Assembly (NCBI GenBank): GCA_947184155.2
Contig: CAMXCT020006581.1
Coordinates: forward strand, 252,768-316,767
From: Cladocopium goreaui
Lineage: Eukaryota; Sar; Dinophyceae; Suessiales; Symbiodiniaceae
Direction of reading: 5' to 3'
DNA length: 64,000 nt
Under the pieces are notes generated by a model that searched no databases, had not been told where the DNA came from, and saw only the letters and a list, made by a program, of their open reading frames with translations. This document shows, in pieces, positions 12,301-27,300 of this stretch. Numbering within the stretch: position 1 is the stretch's first letter; every line of letters starts with the position of its first letter. The position numbers were made by a program, and so were the translations under genes.

Positions 12301-15300
12301 AAAACTAAGGTTTTCTCATCCATTTAGTTGGTTATGCTATCCTTGACCAAAACTAAGTTTGGAAAACTCAGGTTTGGATTTCCATTAAACTGGTCTTTGG
12401 AAAATCCTTCAGGTTGTTGCAATGGAAACGATAAGTACATAACCAGCAAAGGATGATTTGTGGAGTACCAAAGATTGACCATGTGAGAGGCATCAACTCT
12501 GAAAAGGAGGTTCGCTTCCATGGAAGGCTAGTGCCAATGGTCATTGATCCATAGGCCATACGCAGTTAATACATGGCAAATGTGAATTTATCGAAACAGA
12601 TATCAGCAACAGTTGAATACTAGTATCATATTCTTTTTCGAAAAAAACATGTGGGAAGCAACCAATATCTTTGATATTGGTGAATCTTGCGGAAGAATTG
12701 CCGTGATTTTTCTTTTTGGTGGAACCCATTGATAGGAAGAGGAAATAGGATAGGACGGGGACAAGCCAACTGTCATATTGCTGTATAGTGGTTGTACCAA
12801 CTAGAATGGACTTATAATGGGTCTGTCCAATAATATATTGGGACAACCACTATATTTGGAACAATAATTATTGTTGGATAGAGCCAACCGTTATAGAATT
12901 ATAATGATTAAATATTCTAGTTGGGTCTGTCCAAAAATGGGCTCTGGGCCCTAAAATGATGACGAAGGTCAAGGTGATTTAGGCGAAGAGGATGAGGACA
13001 GCTTTTAATAAGAGCCTTGATCAAGGATGACTTGAGTTCTTGATAATAAAACCTTTTTTTTGCGAGGATCATAAGACTTGAGTTTAAGAATCCCAATGGT
13101 TTTTTTTCTCTTAAACCTCAAGTCTCACTCTGCAAGGCTCTCACTTTCTCTATCCAAGCCACCCTCTGCCCACTCTTTCCCAAACCCGCCCTTGATCCAA
13201 CCTTCAGCCTGTGTCCATCACCCTCTATCTCCAAGGTCAAACCCCATTGCATCTTTCAGTAGACTTTTACCCCCAAATTCTCCGAGGGGGGACGACATGA
13301 AACAAGCCACCAACCCTCATCCAGCTGTAGCCTTTATACAGTGCATCCATCCTGGTGATTGATGATAGATGGTCCATTTATATATTATATGGTTTACCTA
13401 GTAAAAATGGTGATTTTCTATAGCAAATGATGATTGACCAAGGTGGCATAGCAAAGTTTACCCCATACGGATCACTCAGTCTCAATGAACTCTATACTCT
13501 TGGAGGCACAACTCGCAAGACTCAGGAGATGAACGGCTGAGTTAGACTGTTAGACGTCCCCCCGGTCACGGTGGAAGTCTTTGAAACTTGAAACTCCCCT
13601 GTTTTCAGACAAACCGACAAAACTATTTGGGAAACAGACTGGGCAGTTTCAAAATTGATTGGTTCAATCGCAGACACGGGATTAGTAGTACTTAGAAGCA
13701 TTTTTCTGTTTTTCGGTACTTTGGAATAGACATGTGGTCGGAATGTGATCAATGGAATAGCTACGATTTAATTTACTTGATGTTGGAGTAACTTTGGAGT
13801 GCTTGTTCATTTTTGGTTTTATATTATATAATATGTATATATATTCATTTATTTTTTTCACCACTATCCACATTTAATTATATATATATGTATACATGCA
13901 TGCGCACATATACAATCTACATATTTACATGTTTTATACTTACATGCTTACATGTACATATACACATTGGCTAACTAACCACATATAGTCGCCAAAAAAA
14001 ACACATGTTGCAGTTAAGTTGCTACCACAACTTTACCGATATTGGACGCATTCGGACGAATTCTGCTGTTGTTTGCTTAAGTTTGGGTTGTCGTGTCTGC
14101 CCACATTGGTGATGCACGTAACGGTGATTATCCCCTTGGCGGATGTCGTTGCGGATGGTGGTCTCCAGTGTGAGATCCGAAGGAAGCAACGGATGGAATG
14201 ACAACTGGAACTTAATCCATCATTGTGTGCATGGCCATCTTTATGTATAATCCAATATCAAGGTTGGTACCATGCAAATTACCATCAATCCGATCACCAA
14301 TAGATTGGCTTTATGAAAAATTGAAACCGGAAGCCACTTTTTCTATCTTTTTCTGGGTTTGTTTGAAACTAGGGAGTCACCATTTTCCACAGTAAAAGCC
14401 ATTGGGTGTATAAAGCCTAGTTTCAGGTACCAGCATAATTATAATGATAATTGGTTTTATATCCCATGTCATGGGACATATAAATGGACAACTTAACACG
14501 TTATCATAATGGGATAATGATATTGGATGCATCGGATATATCACAGATTCAAACAAACAACCATGTTTCTTTTCATGAGATAATAGTATGTATATATATA
14601 TATGTATTATGAATTATAAACGTTTATTTATGCTACAAATTTGGATTGTCTATACCATAAAATGCTTAACCACAGTATCAACCATGGTTTATCATCAACC
14701 AGTATTAACCATAGTATAATAACCATTAATTTGGAGTGTTACCATATAATAATGGTTAACCATAGCCATAAAAGCCACACATCGGACACCATCCTCCAAC
14801 GATCCCATGAGATTCGATGGCAGGTCTTTCCAAAATCGTCCACATCGGACACCACGTGGCCGGACCAGGCCTGTCCGCCGGTGATGTCAAGGGAGAGTTA
14901 CTGTAGATGAGTTCAATCCATGGTTCCATGGTTAGATTTATGGATTTATGTTTACAATATATAGAAAAATCACCTGTAACTAATATAAAGTTTACATTTT
15001 TTACAGGTGATTTTAGTATGTACTGTATCCACACTGTATATATATATATAGAGATTTCCCTCCGGGGCGGACGTTTGCCCAAAGTTTATTTGGATTTATT
15101 AAGAATTGTGTTAGGTTTACTTTGAGTTGGTTTAGATTTTCTTTGGGGTTCGTTTAGGGTTTATTTATTTAATTAATGTTTGGTGTTCTTTTGGTTCTTT
15201 TAGGTTACACGGGGACTCGGGGCCCCTGATAATTTGCACATGTTTATACGTTGTACATGCGTCTCATACATTGATGCTGTTTTACATGAAGATGTGTTTC

Positions 15301-18300
15301 ATTTTGTTCTTGTGACATGGAGATGTTCGACCAGGTCCTCTATGGTGGTTGATCTTCATTGAAGTGACATAGGTGTTGATACGCTGTGCACTTGTGGTGG
15401 TACGTGAGTTGATGTGTTTGCTTATGGTTCATGTACATGAAGTGACATAGGTGTTGATACGCTGTGCACTTGCGGTGGTACGTGAGTTGATATGTTTGCT
15501 TATGGTTCATGTACATGAAGTGACATAGGTGTTGATACGCTGTGCACTTGTGGTGGTACGTGAGTTGATGTGTTTGCTTATGGTTCATGTACATGAAGTG
15601 ACATAGGTGTTGATACGCTGTGCACTTGCGGTGGTACGTGAGTTGATGTGTTTGCTTATGGTTCATGTACATGAAGTGACATAGGTGTTGATACGCTGTG
15701 CACTTGCGGTGGTACGTGAGTTGATTTGTTTGCTTATGGTTCATGTACATGAAGTGACATAGGTGTTGATACGCTGTGCACTTGTGGTGGTACGTGAGTT
15801 GATGTGTTTGCTTATGGTTCATGTACATGAAGTGACATAGGTGTTGATACGCTGTGCACTTGTGGTGGTACGTGAGTTCATTCAGCCGCTGCGTCTAGTT
15901 CGTCTTTTTCCTCACGTGTGGTGGCCAGCTTCCGTGGCAGTTCCATAGATTTGACCGATGCTGAGAAGCAGGAATTGGTTCAGTCTGCTGTGCCGACCTT
16001 TTGCCAAAAGCAGCTTCGATTCAAGTGGGTTGGATGCCCTTATCACAAAGAAACTTCTTTGCAGGTGCCTGTGATTCAATGTGGTGATCACAAAGGCAGT
16101 TTGGTTCTTCGGTGCTCAAACTTCTGGAAGAAAGATGACTGTAGTCAGCCCCGTTGCTTTTGGACATACCCTTTCCCTATGAAGCTGTTTCATTTGCTTC
16201 CAAAGCAGACTCGAGGTGAATATCAAGATATCAAGCATGTCTTGTTGCGAAACATGAGGCCACGTTGCATGTCACTGTGTTGGCAGCGCGAGAAAACCTT
16301 GCAGAGGGGTCCACGCCAGCATGTGTTCGTTGAAAGCAGTTGTTTGTACTAACGGGGAGTAATGTCACCTTTTCATATGTGATGCTTCTCGAAGATCTTC
16401 TTGAAGACATGCACACATACAAGACCGCATGCATTGAGGTTCGCAGTCGCTTCTTCTGCACGTCAAATTGATCATAAACATCATCAAATGAACAGCTACC
16501 CTTTTTATCTTACATTCCAAACTGACATGTCACATGTGGAAACTTTTGAACCAACAACGGAAGGTCATACTTGCATCGTTTCTCTTGTTGCATTTGATAC
16601 GTAGATGGTTTGTTCTCTGCGGACGCAGCGGGCACAGTGTCCGTACGTGCACCTTGCCTGGTGCCGCTCTTCATAGAAACCTCTTGAAGTTGCACACTGC
16701 TCCTTCAAAGCAGGAAAGGAGACGACCTCCTCGCACTGGACAAGCGACTCCTAGAAAAGCAAAGTGGACCAATGCGAGCGAGTACAGTGGGAGACATGTG
16801 CAACTCAAAGGGTTTCATAAGTTTTCCTTTTCACTCCCTGCATGCACATCCCCTTTCTACGTTGGAAGCAAACGAAGCATACATTTCGATGTAATTTTCC
16901 AGCGCGCAGAAGAGATCTGCAGATCCGATGGCAGCTGGCCAGATCGTCGCAGTGCATGCCTTGGTTGAGAACAAGTTCCTTTTCAAACCAGTTCGTTGTG
17001 GACACTGTCAAAGAGGACACCTTAGCACCATCACTCGTTCCACTAAACGTGGATCCCATGTGGAATACAGGTGTACCCAGTGGGATTGCCCCAGACGTAC
17101 TATATGCCTTGTCTTGCAGCTATGGCCTGCCTCCATCTTTGCGTCGCGGACTCACACCGTCACAAGTTCTCATGACACTGTGCATGTGGACCAATACGAA
17201 GACATCTCCTTGTCCAAGTGCTCTGCAAGTTGCAAAAGCCGGAGGCGCTGGTAGAACTGCTGTGGTGGAATTGTTGAAGCCGCTACAATCGGTTGAAGTT
17301 GCTACTGGCAAGACTTTGTGTGAAACAGAACGCCTTTCCTCCGAGGCAAGCGAATGAAACTACAACATACACTTCGATAGAATCTGTATCTTTTGAGCAC
17401 TTTTTATATGTTTTTCATGTCACATTGGTCATTGACAACACTTTTAATTGCAAAATAAAACCAATACATTTTTCAATTCGACGTGACAAAACTCAACGCT
17501 GCTGGTAAAAATGGACGCAACTTTGTTGAGAAAATACCGGGTCAGAAAGGATTCGGTCACCTTCAAGGACCGGATCAAAGAGTGGAAAGTGAAACATCCA
17601 GGAAAGCTGCTGCCACCCTACTTTCTGTGCTACATTCGCGTGCTGGGAATGACACAACGTGGCACCAATCGCTTTTGCTTCGAGAAAGCTCCATTGAAAC
17701 TTGTTCCCCGCGGCGCAAAGCCGCCTGTAGAAAGAGTGAGTGAAGTTTTGGCAAGCAAGTTGTTGACCAAAGTTCGAAAAAAATCTCACAGATGGATGTC
17801 TTAGCTGGGAAAGTGCCGCGAAAAATCTGCGACGGCCTTTGAAATTTGAACAGGTCAAACACTGTCGCTCTGAGTTCACTCGCAAAATGCGAGGAAAGAA
17901 GCAGCGAGGACAAAGTAAAGTTGCTGGAACGCAGCAAATTGATAAGCTGTGAACATGGTGCAAAGGCTTCATTTGTGGCCGTGTAAAGACACGCATCAAT
18001 GGCCTGCCCAACCCACAGTTGTTCAGCCAAGCACTGGCCAAGCATATCAATATGTTCGGAGAAAGAACAATGTCGAGCGGTTGGCCACGGAACTGAAAAA
18101 ATTAGGATAAAGACAACTCTTCTCAAAAAAATAAAGTTTTGGAAATGATGGGGTGCAGAATCCCCTGCAAATACCATTGAAAGTGTGTTTTGCCGCCCGT
18201 CCTCATGGCATTTCATGGCCATTTTCAAAGTAGCGATGTTCACAAAACACTGCGAGGGTTTGAAAAATCCATTGCACGCTGCTGCTAAAAATTTAGATTT

Positions 18301-21300
18301 TGTCAGGGGCCTCGAGCCCCCGCATTACCTTGTTTTAGGGTTTCAGGGTTTCAGGGTTAGTTCTGGTTGGTTCAGGGTTGGTTTAGGGTTTGTTTAGGGT
18401 TTATTTAAGGTTGGGTGGTTATTTGCGGATTCTCTGAAGGTTCCACGGTTCTCAAGGTCTTGGTTGGCAGCTCGAACCATTGCAAATTACAGAGATTATG
18501 TTCAAGACATGGTTCAAGAAATGATTTTGGCACCGTCTTAGGTAAGCGCCAAAAATGCAAGTGTCAGCCCCGTAGCGAGAGAGAGAGAGATATATATATG
18601 CACAGTGTGTTTATATATATGTGTGTGTGTTTATAATATATACATATAGATAGATATAGATAGATTTGCATAGATATAGGTATATAGATATAGATAGATC
18701 GATATAGATAGATATAGATAGATAGAGATATAGATATCGATTTAGATTTAGATTTAGATATATATATATAGATAGATAGATAGATAGACAGATAGATAGA
18801 TAGAGATTAGACACATAGATAGAGATTAGACACATAGATAGATAGATAGCTAGCTAGCTAGCTAGCTAGATAGGTATGAATCTATTTAAATCGGTATATG
18901 TCCTATCCTTCAATCGATAAAAAAAGTTTTTTGGGGTGGAACGCTCGTGGATCGGCGAATCGGGACAGGAGTTCTTCTCTCAAGGCGACTTTGACGCCTG
19001 GCAGCGCGACGAAGGCAAACATTCAATGGGTTTTCATAGATATATGCTGGTTAACTTTAGGGTATAGGGTTGATATACACTATAGATGGGGATATAACTG
19101 GTATAACTACTTTATACTGTATATTTTATAGTTGATATACACCATAAATAGGGGATATACAACATAAATGGTGATATAACCTAGATAAAAACCAACCAAA
19201 TCAAATATACAGGTTGTACCCTATGGATCTGTTGAGAAACCCATGGTGTTTTTCTTGGCATGAAATATGATGTTGTTCCTGTTTTTTGGTTTACATATCC
19301 ATTGAACCCAATATCAAATACATTCAAATACCGTGCAAACAAAAGGTTCTAAATTTTGTGGTCCTATCTGAGTGGTATTGAATGTGATTCAATATCAGAT
19401 GCAGATGGATGAGAATGAGATTCGTTTGCCAACTGAGCTAAAGGTGATTGAAGCATCAACATGGCGGATTGACCCACACTAAAGACATCAAAAAGATGCT
19501 TTGGGTGCCGAAATCGACATGGGCCATACGGCATGATCAGAATCGATTGGTTTTGGAGGGAACCCAAGGGTTTGTGCAGGAATCACTGGACAAGTCCTCG
19601 ATTTGTAAACCCCATTAATTGATATTAATTACTAATTGATATATTATAAATAATACACATATATATATAGTTTCAAGTACCCTTAACCTTAGTTAACCAA
19701 GTTACGTTCACCAACTTAGCTATCGTTTGGGGGCACCAATCCTAATGGTACTGGTACAACCATGGGATTATGACAAGCCTAGTCCTGGTGATCAGTGAAA
19801 ATGACAAGCACCAACCAATTGTCCTACAGGTAAATCACTAGGATGACGAGAATGACAAACCATATGGTTTGTCTTGACATGAGCGTTGAGAGTTGAGTCG
19901 TGGCGTCGCGGCATAGAGGCATCCCGACGAAGGCGAGCGCGAGCCCGAGCCGTAGTGCTCCTGATCTGCGCGCCCCAAAGACTGCAAACAGGCCACAGCT
20001 GTCACCTGGTGGGACATCAATTGCACCCTGGCAACTGTCCTTTTCGCCAGATAAAGGTTTCCCCACTCCACCCCCACAGCATCCGCAACAGGAGATGTCG
20101 TCGCCAATGACACCGTCACCGACGCCGCCCGAAGCCGAGACCCCACCACAACCAGGCTTGGGCACAGCCGAATCAAGCAAATGGGGCTTCACCTTTCAAG
20201 AAACCAAGAGCAAGGCGCAATCAATACAGGAACCTGTGGAGTCTTTGATTGACAAGTTGCACAAGGCTCAAGATGAAGATCAGGTACTGGATATCCTGTG
20301 GCCCCCGTGCCTGTTTCAAAACATGGGGACTTGCGAGGATATCTTTAACACAGTTCAGGCCCAACTTTCCGAGATATGGCAAGATACAAGAACAGACAGG
20401 GAAATTGCCTTGGATTCGGAATTCACACTTGCCACCCTATAAGCAGCCGAAGATGGTGCTGACGAGCTGGTTTCGCTTCCAAAGATGGACGCATCCTGAT
20501 GAGGGGTTCGCAACGCGGTGATATGTATGAAAATAGTTTGTAAGTTTTCTAATTATTTTTTATAATGTGATCATGATTATATTAAGATCATATTATGAAA
20601 AAAAAATCTATGAACGTATTTTAAGATCATATTTTGATTATGGTGATCTCACCATGAGTTTTTGGATATAAGTGATATAAGCTTTATATCTATATCCATC
20701 ATTCTATCCGGTGAATGGAGCTGCTAGGAGCTATGGTTCCATCCACGTTCCAAGTTTTGAATTGGGAGCCGGGGAGCTAGTAAGAGTTTCTCAATAACTT
20801 GATAGTTTGGGAGTGTTCGACTGCGTTTGGGTATACCCTCCCATGGCAATTTTGATACGCAAAATGAGAAGAACAAAACAATGCAACCAGAGATTACCTA
20901 TTTTGAGAAAAACCGTGACAAACCCATGTTGGTTGATTAATTTTCTGTGACTCATCACATGCTGTATATATTTATGCTCAACCCTTCAGATTAGGATCAC
21001 ATCAGCCTTTGTCAAAACAGCAGGGGCAGACTGGACGAAACACTACCGTGCGAAGTACTACAAGGTGGGGGGAGAGGGAAAGGGCGCAGGTCATGGAATC
21101 TATGGAAGGGCCATGAGTTCTAGAAGAGTTGGTCTCCTAAGTTTCGTTTAGTGGAAGTTTAAAGTTGTTTTTTTTATTGTTTAATCAGGATAGCAATGAT
21201 ATGATCCTTGTGATCGGATAGTAATTGATTTACCCTTTGGTGCGATCAAACATGGCTAATTTGAACATCCTCTATAAATGGTGTTTTGATGGAAAACCAT

Positions 21301-24300
21301 TGAATTAAATCGAAATGGAGGATTTTCCAGCAAACTGGAGGGTATCCAATTTCCAGAATGAGTTTTTTCCATATGCACTCAAATATGCGCTATACATGGT
21401 TACTGCACATGGCTATACTTTCAAGGTGAATAAGGGACCCTCCGAGATCAAGGAATCGATTCGGGGACGCTGCGTGACGGTTCATTCTCAGTGAATTCAA
21501 ACTGCTTAGGAGTGAGATATGGCGTGTCACTTGTGGATGTGTTTCAACATATGTAGTTGCCAAATAGAGATAAATGATATCATATCGTCATACATCATCA
21601 CAGAGTCGTCCAAATTTCGTAACAACATGCCAAACATGCACATAATCATCGAAAACTATCATGCTGGATTGGCTTTGGGATGTTTATGGAAGATCACCAT
21701 GGTTGGTCAATCATTGAACTAAATGGCTCATTGCCTGCCATAGTCTATGGCTATGTTTGTTTGCTTGAGTGTATTTCTATGTATTTCTCCTGATTCAAAG
21801 GTAAGATTTGATACCTATTGATACTTAATAGTCAGGAACGCTGTTCAGTTTATATAATGCATTATAATGCTTAATTTTGATATCAGCAACTAAAACCACT
21901 CCTGAATAGCTGCGTGATGTTTCTAAATATTGCCGATTCTTTTCTTTTTACGCACTTGACCCTAGGATGGCAAGTTCACTTGACCGGTGTTCAAATGGGG
22001 TGAACACACAAATCAATAGTCTATAGAAGCTGTGGACACATGTGCTCATGACGTTGCTTAGTGAATGTAGTGCGGACAGATTATGGATGAAGGAGTTTGA
22101 CCAACAATGAGCTGTTTTTGTGGTGTCTTTTGACATACAATCCACATTTAAAAATCTGATAATGCCAACACCGGATTAATAACCACCCCCCAGAAGGTAG
22201 GGGGGGTACCTTCTGACTGGTTTTCTTGACCACCCCTTAATAACAAGCAACTCTGAACCATAAAACTTTGGATATGGCTTGCATGAATTAGATCTTAATA
22301 GAATTCCATTGGATTTGTTAAAATTTCATGGATCAGAAAGGTGGTTGATTAACCAGGGCCAAACCCTGGTTATTATTAATGGGGGACATGGGCTCATGGG
22401 GGGCACCCTTTGGGAGCTATCCAAACTGATGATTTTTTCAAAATATTTTAATCAAAAATCGATCATTTGGGGAATAGTTGTTAATTGAAATTCTCAATGA
22501 TCAACTTAAACCTTAAGCATAACAATGATGATAAAAAAATGTAAACATAAATGGAAATAAATAGAATTGGAAATAAAAATTGTTGGATAAAAAATTGATT
22601 TCAGCACTAGAGGTTTTTTAATCGGGGGTGTTTATTAATCCTGGGGGACCACCTGTTTTTAATTTGCTTTTTTGGGGGGGAGGAGGAGGTTGATTAATAA
22701 CGGGATGTTGATTAATCCTGACTTGGCATTAGTTAGGTTTGTCTGAAAATATGTTACCCCCAAATCCCATGGCTTATCATCGCTGTTGCATCTTTGTTAA
22801 CACTTATACAATTAAATTCCAGTCTGTTTTGGGGGGTCATCCCCCTATTTTCAGTCACATCCAAAAAAACATGTATGTTGCTTATATATCCCGATCATAT
22901 ACCCCGATCATACCCCTATCATGATTAGTTTAATCCTACTTGACATCGCAGGGCCTAGGCACTTCCACTCGAGCAGAGGCCTGCCTGGCTTGTCGAGGTT
23001 TCATAAGTCATAGGTCATGAGGGATTCCCAATAGCTGGAAGGTCTATTACTTGGAACATGCTTTGAATATGGATATAACTGGGGGTACCTACCCCATGAC
23101 TTAGGAAATATCTGGCTCGGTTTCCCAAGTGTTTCATGGGAGTTGCTCCACATCAGCCGCCGTGGATGACCATGACTTTGTATTGAAACCTATGGTGACG
23201 ACTGGGGATCACCCATTTCAGGAACTCCCGATATACTTGTGTAATACCCCAGAAAAGATCAGAGTTGAATGAAGTTAGAAAAACTACTGAAATAGCGGTA
23301 AATGACTTTGGGCATTTGTTCAGTTGTGAAATACTACTGGCATCTACTGGCAATACATGGCAATACCAACTTGTACCGGCACTGAAATAGAGATATAGTA
23401 CTGTAATCATCAACTCGCCTTAGATCACAACCACCAATGACTCTATGGTCTGTAGCCCTGCCAGGTTAGGGAGGTTTGGTGGGTTTGGTGGTCGGTTGGT
23501 CACTCTGGAGTTAAGCCTAGTCACTGGCCTTGTCACGGATTTGCCGGGCTTTTGGCCCGAAAATGAACTCATATAGCATATATCTGTGTGAATGATTATG
23601 TGACCTAACGTCACGACTTCATTGGAAGGATGTGAACTATATGTGGTAACTATCGAAAATGTTGCTTTCAGGCAGAAGATCTTCACCTATGTGAATGGGT
23701 CATTTGTTGCTTTCAATGTTGAGGCCATCCATGCAGCATGCTTTTTGGTTTGTGTTGCAGCTTACCTGGTGCAAGCCCACACCAGAACAAACAGGAGAAA
23801 ATGTGGACAGACGGACAGATGTGGTATGGTATACCTATCTCCTGTGGTCGGTCAATGTTGATTGCTCGGATTGTTCCACCTCTTGTTGACCCGGATTTTT
23901 GAAACGCTGATACGTCAATTCTTGGCAGCGTTAGTGGCTGATTTTGAAGTTGCTCCCCGTTTCCGGAGCAGTTGTTCGGCTGGATGGTAATCATTTTGTG
24001 GTATCACCATGAATCATTTGGGCCAAGGATCTAATTGGATATTCAAGGCCCATCCCCTACAAGTGGCATTGCAAAATTTCTTCAGATCTTGCAGGACATG
24101 TTGTATCCACCATTGGATGCCATCCGGGATGACAAATGCCTTGCCGGCCAGGCCTTGCAGTATTTCCAAGCGATGGACAAGCATGCTGGGAGCGCCCAGC
24201 GGTGGTGGTTTCATGGAAGTCTCCAGTTCATGGGGGTGTACCCGATTTTCAGACAACACCAATCTTGAGGAGTGTATATATATATATAGTATGTATATAT

Positions 24301-27300
24301 ATATATAGTACATATATAAATATTTTCTTCTTTATATATATATACTACATACTAAATATATGCTATATATATATATAGTCAGTATATATATTTACTATAT
24401 ATATACTATATATTTATACACTTTGTATTTTTATACTATATTATATATATATTATATTATATATATACTATTTATTTAGTGTATATATACTATTTACATA
24501 TACTATATATAATAACCCTATTTTATATATACACTATATATTTATATACTTTTTATATTTTCACAATATTCACATACACACTATATATATACATACTATA
24601 TATATTTTTATATAAACGCTATTTATATATACACTATGTATATATATGTATTTATGTACAATACATGTTTATATATACATTTCATTTATTTACATACACT
24701 ATATATGTACATATATATTAATATAATATGATTTAATTTAATTTAATATGATTTAATTTAATTTAATATAATATGATTTAATTTAATATGTTTTTATTTA
24801 ATTTAATATAATATGATTTAATTTAATTTAATATAATATGATTTAATTTTATTTAATATAATATGATTTAATTTAATATAATTTAATTTAATATGATTAT
24901 AAATAATATTATTTAATCTAAAATTATATTATGTATATATTCATTTTAGTTCCCCAAGAATCCGGGCCATGTTCCGACCCCCAAAGGGGTCCTTGGACAC
25001 GAAGGATTGAAAGGGCCTTTCGGGATTCATGAGTCCATCTCTTGAAACTGCTGATGAATCCAGGTCCTAAGCCATTCCCTTTGGACTTCACAGGTGTCTT
25101 AGACTTCAACTTGGCAAATGATTCTGATATAAAAAAAGTTAACATCAATGAAGGCGAGCTCTAATATAACTATCATAATCTATTATACATGTTTATTATT
25201 CAGAAGAATAAGACAGATAACCAAAGAAACATCAAGAGACAGCTTTTTCATAACTGGTTTTATCATAAAAGATAATCATAAAGACAACTAACTAACAATA
25301 ACGACGATAAAATAACTGGTTATCTGCCTGGTGATGGGAAAACGGTCCTTGAGGTCATCCAGGTGGAGTTCGAAGGAGCCAAGGACATGGAAGCCCTGGA
25401 GAAAGCCTTTGAGTCGCTTGGTTTTTGAAAAAACACCTTTGGGAACCATTGAACATCATCTTACTTGTGCCTAGCAGGCAATGAGGGAATGATCCACAAT
25501 AACTATCAATACTCATCCCAGCAACCCCCAGCAACCCATCCATTCCCTACGTTTAGCACCAGTAAGTCATTGAAGATACATGAACACACGATCCAAAAAT
25601 CTAGATTCATATAGATTTATCTAGTTTTTTATGATGGGTATTTGACCATCATTTCTCGTGCTTATCAACTAGTTGTAACTATGAAAAAAATATGAATATA
25701 TATAAATATAGTTGATAGATATAGTTGATAATAAATGATTCAAATGATGGTTGACGCGGATTTAATCGAAATGTGGCTGACTCTAATTGAAAGTCTGAAA
25801 GCACATTTTTGATGGGCTTTCGTGCTAGCTCAAATCATGTTACTGGACCGTCTCAAATTACTTGAGCCCCTAACATGTCGCGGAGGTGGTGGCAAAATGT
25901 GCTACAATATCTGAAAGTAGTGATGTGCGCGCTTGTTGAAAGGGCACCGTGCTAGCTAAATCCCCTATGCCGGCTGGAAAAAATATCTTTTTGAGCTAGA
26001 TGGGCTCGCTTGAGCTGATGGGGGAATGGAAAGATAGAAAGTTGATATCATACACCAGTAAAACCCCAGTTACACATAGCTACACCTCAGTTATCATGGA
26101 AGTCGAACGATGCTGAGAAGTCCAGTCTTGGCATACCCTATGCTTCTGAAATCAATTTGAATGCGAAGACGGATGGATGTCGAACCCTCATCAACCAACA
26201 CCCTGCACGAAGTTGGTTGAAATCCTTGACGGAGATGTGACAACAAGCGACATCAAATTGACTTGCTTGGGTGGTGCCGAAGTGGAGCACTTTGACCACC
26301 TGTGGGGTTACTTCTCTCACAATTACATCCTAGGTCGCCTTTTCGGTTTCCGGCCGTGTCATGCCGAGGCCCAATCGAACCGATGATCGAAAGGAGTGGA
26401 TCAAGGACTATGATCCCACCGAGGACTGTGGGCCGAAGGCATCATTTTCATCCGCTGAAAGGTTGCCCATAGTGTTTCCAAAGAATGTTGGATCATCATA
26501 TATGGGTAATATCATAGTACTCCATGTATATCCTAAGGTTCTCGTACCCAATATGTAATATGATGTAGTCGCAAATTGTAGTGTGGATCAACAATGTTGG
26601 GTTAACTGAGGCTTATCTGGGTCGCTACTTAAGTACTGATTTATCTCGGCTTCCTGTTTGCGTCGCCGTCACTAGCCAGCTCTGTAGGAGTTGGACTACT
26701 CCCAAGATGCCACAAACTTTGAGGACTTCTTTGATAAGTCGTCACTGGGTGAACGTAATTTCTGTCGCCACGTCAGTGGGGGAAGTTAGACAGAATGAAA
26801 TTGAGACACAATTCGCGCACGCCAGGACTTGTAAATGTACTATATAAATCATCTAACTGGTTGGTGGTTTGGAACATTTGGATTATTTTTCCATATATTG
26901 GGAAGAATAATCCCAACTGACTTTCATATTTTTCAAAGGTGTAGGTATACCGCCAACCAGATAACATCATCTAAGATCTGATGTGATAAACCGCCGTCAT
27001 CCCAGAGGTTTCTGAAGTCGGCGATACTCAACTGGGGTCCCAAATGACACCATTGCTTTGATCCTGGTCGTTAACACATGTTTCCATTCATATGAACCAA
27101 ATGGATCTAAGTGGACGCTCATGTTTCAAGTATGTGTACTATATATATATACATAAAAAGAGGATAACAGCAACCAGTCACATGTCATCTCTGCGATGGT
27201 CCACGGTCATATCCCCATGTTTGTAGCTCCAAAGGTCGTGTTGGTAGGTCGAACAAGCCAAGAGTAAACGTGTTTCTTTTGTATCACTATCAGTTGTGTC

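Larger units (their letters stand above)
15203..18329. mobile_element. 3.1-kb DNA transposon, Merlin/ISXO2-like (provisional)
   Basis: Ends are imperfect inverted repeats: GGTTACACGGGGACTCGGGG on the left and, read inward, GGTAATGCGGGGGCTCGAGG on the right; both continue into CCCCTGA (22 of 27 match). The flanks TTCTTTTA (15195-15202) and TTGTTTTA (18330-18337) look like an 8-bp target duplication with one change. The interior holds a 78-bp minisatellite and a degenerate gene with a zinc ribbon like that of ISXO2/IS1595-type transposases. Merlin elements are the eukaryotic relatives and make 8-9 bp duplications. It sits in the TOP2 intron between 12.1 and 18.97 kb. Confidence 0.7.

Noticed and set aside
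15340..15828. 162-codon minus-strand ORF of a 26-residue repeat
   Set aside because: It is the translation of a 78-bp minisatellite whose period is a multiple of three; there is no family match and no gene context.
15361..15880. Possible CRISPR array
   Set aside because: The units are directly adjacent 78-bp repeats without unique spacers, and the genome is eukaryotic.
17493..18243. Minus-strand ORFs of 185 and 222 codons
   Set aside because: They are antisense shadows of the degenerate transposase-like gene, which reads sensibly on the plus strand.
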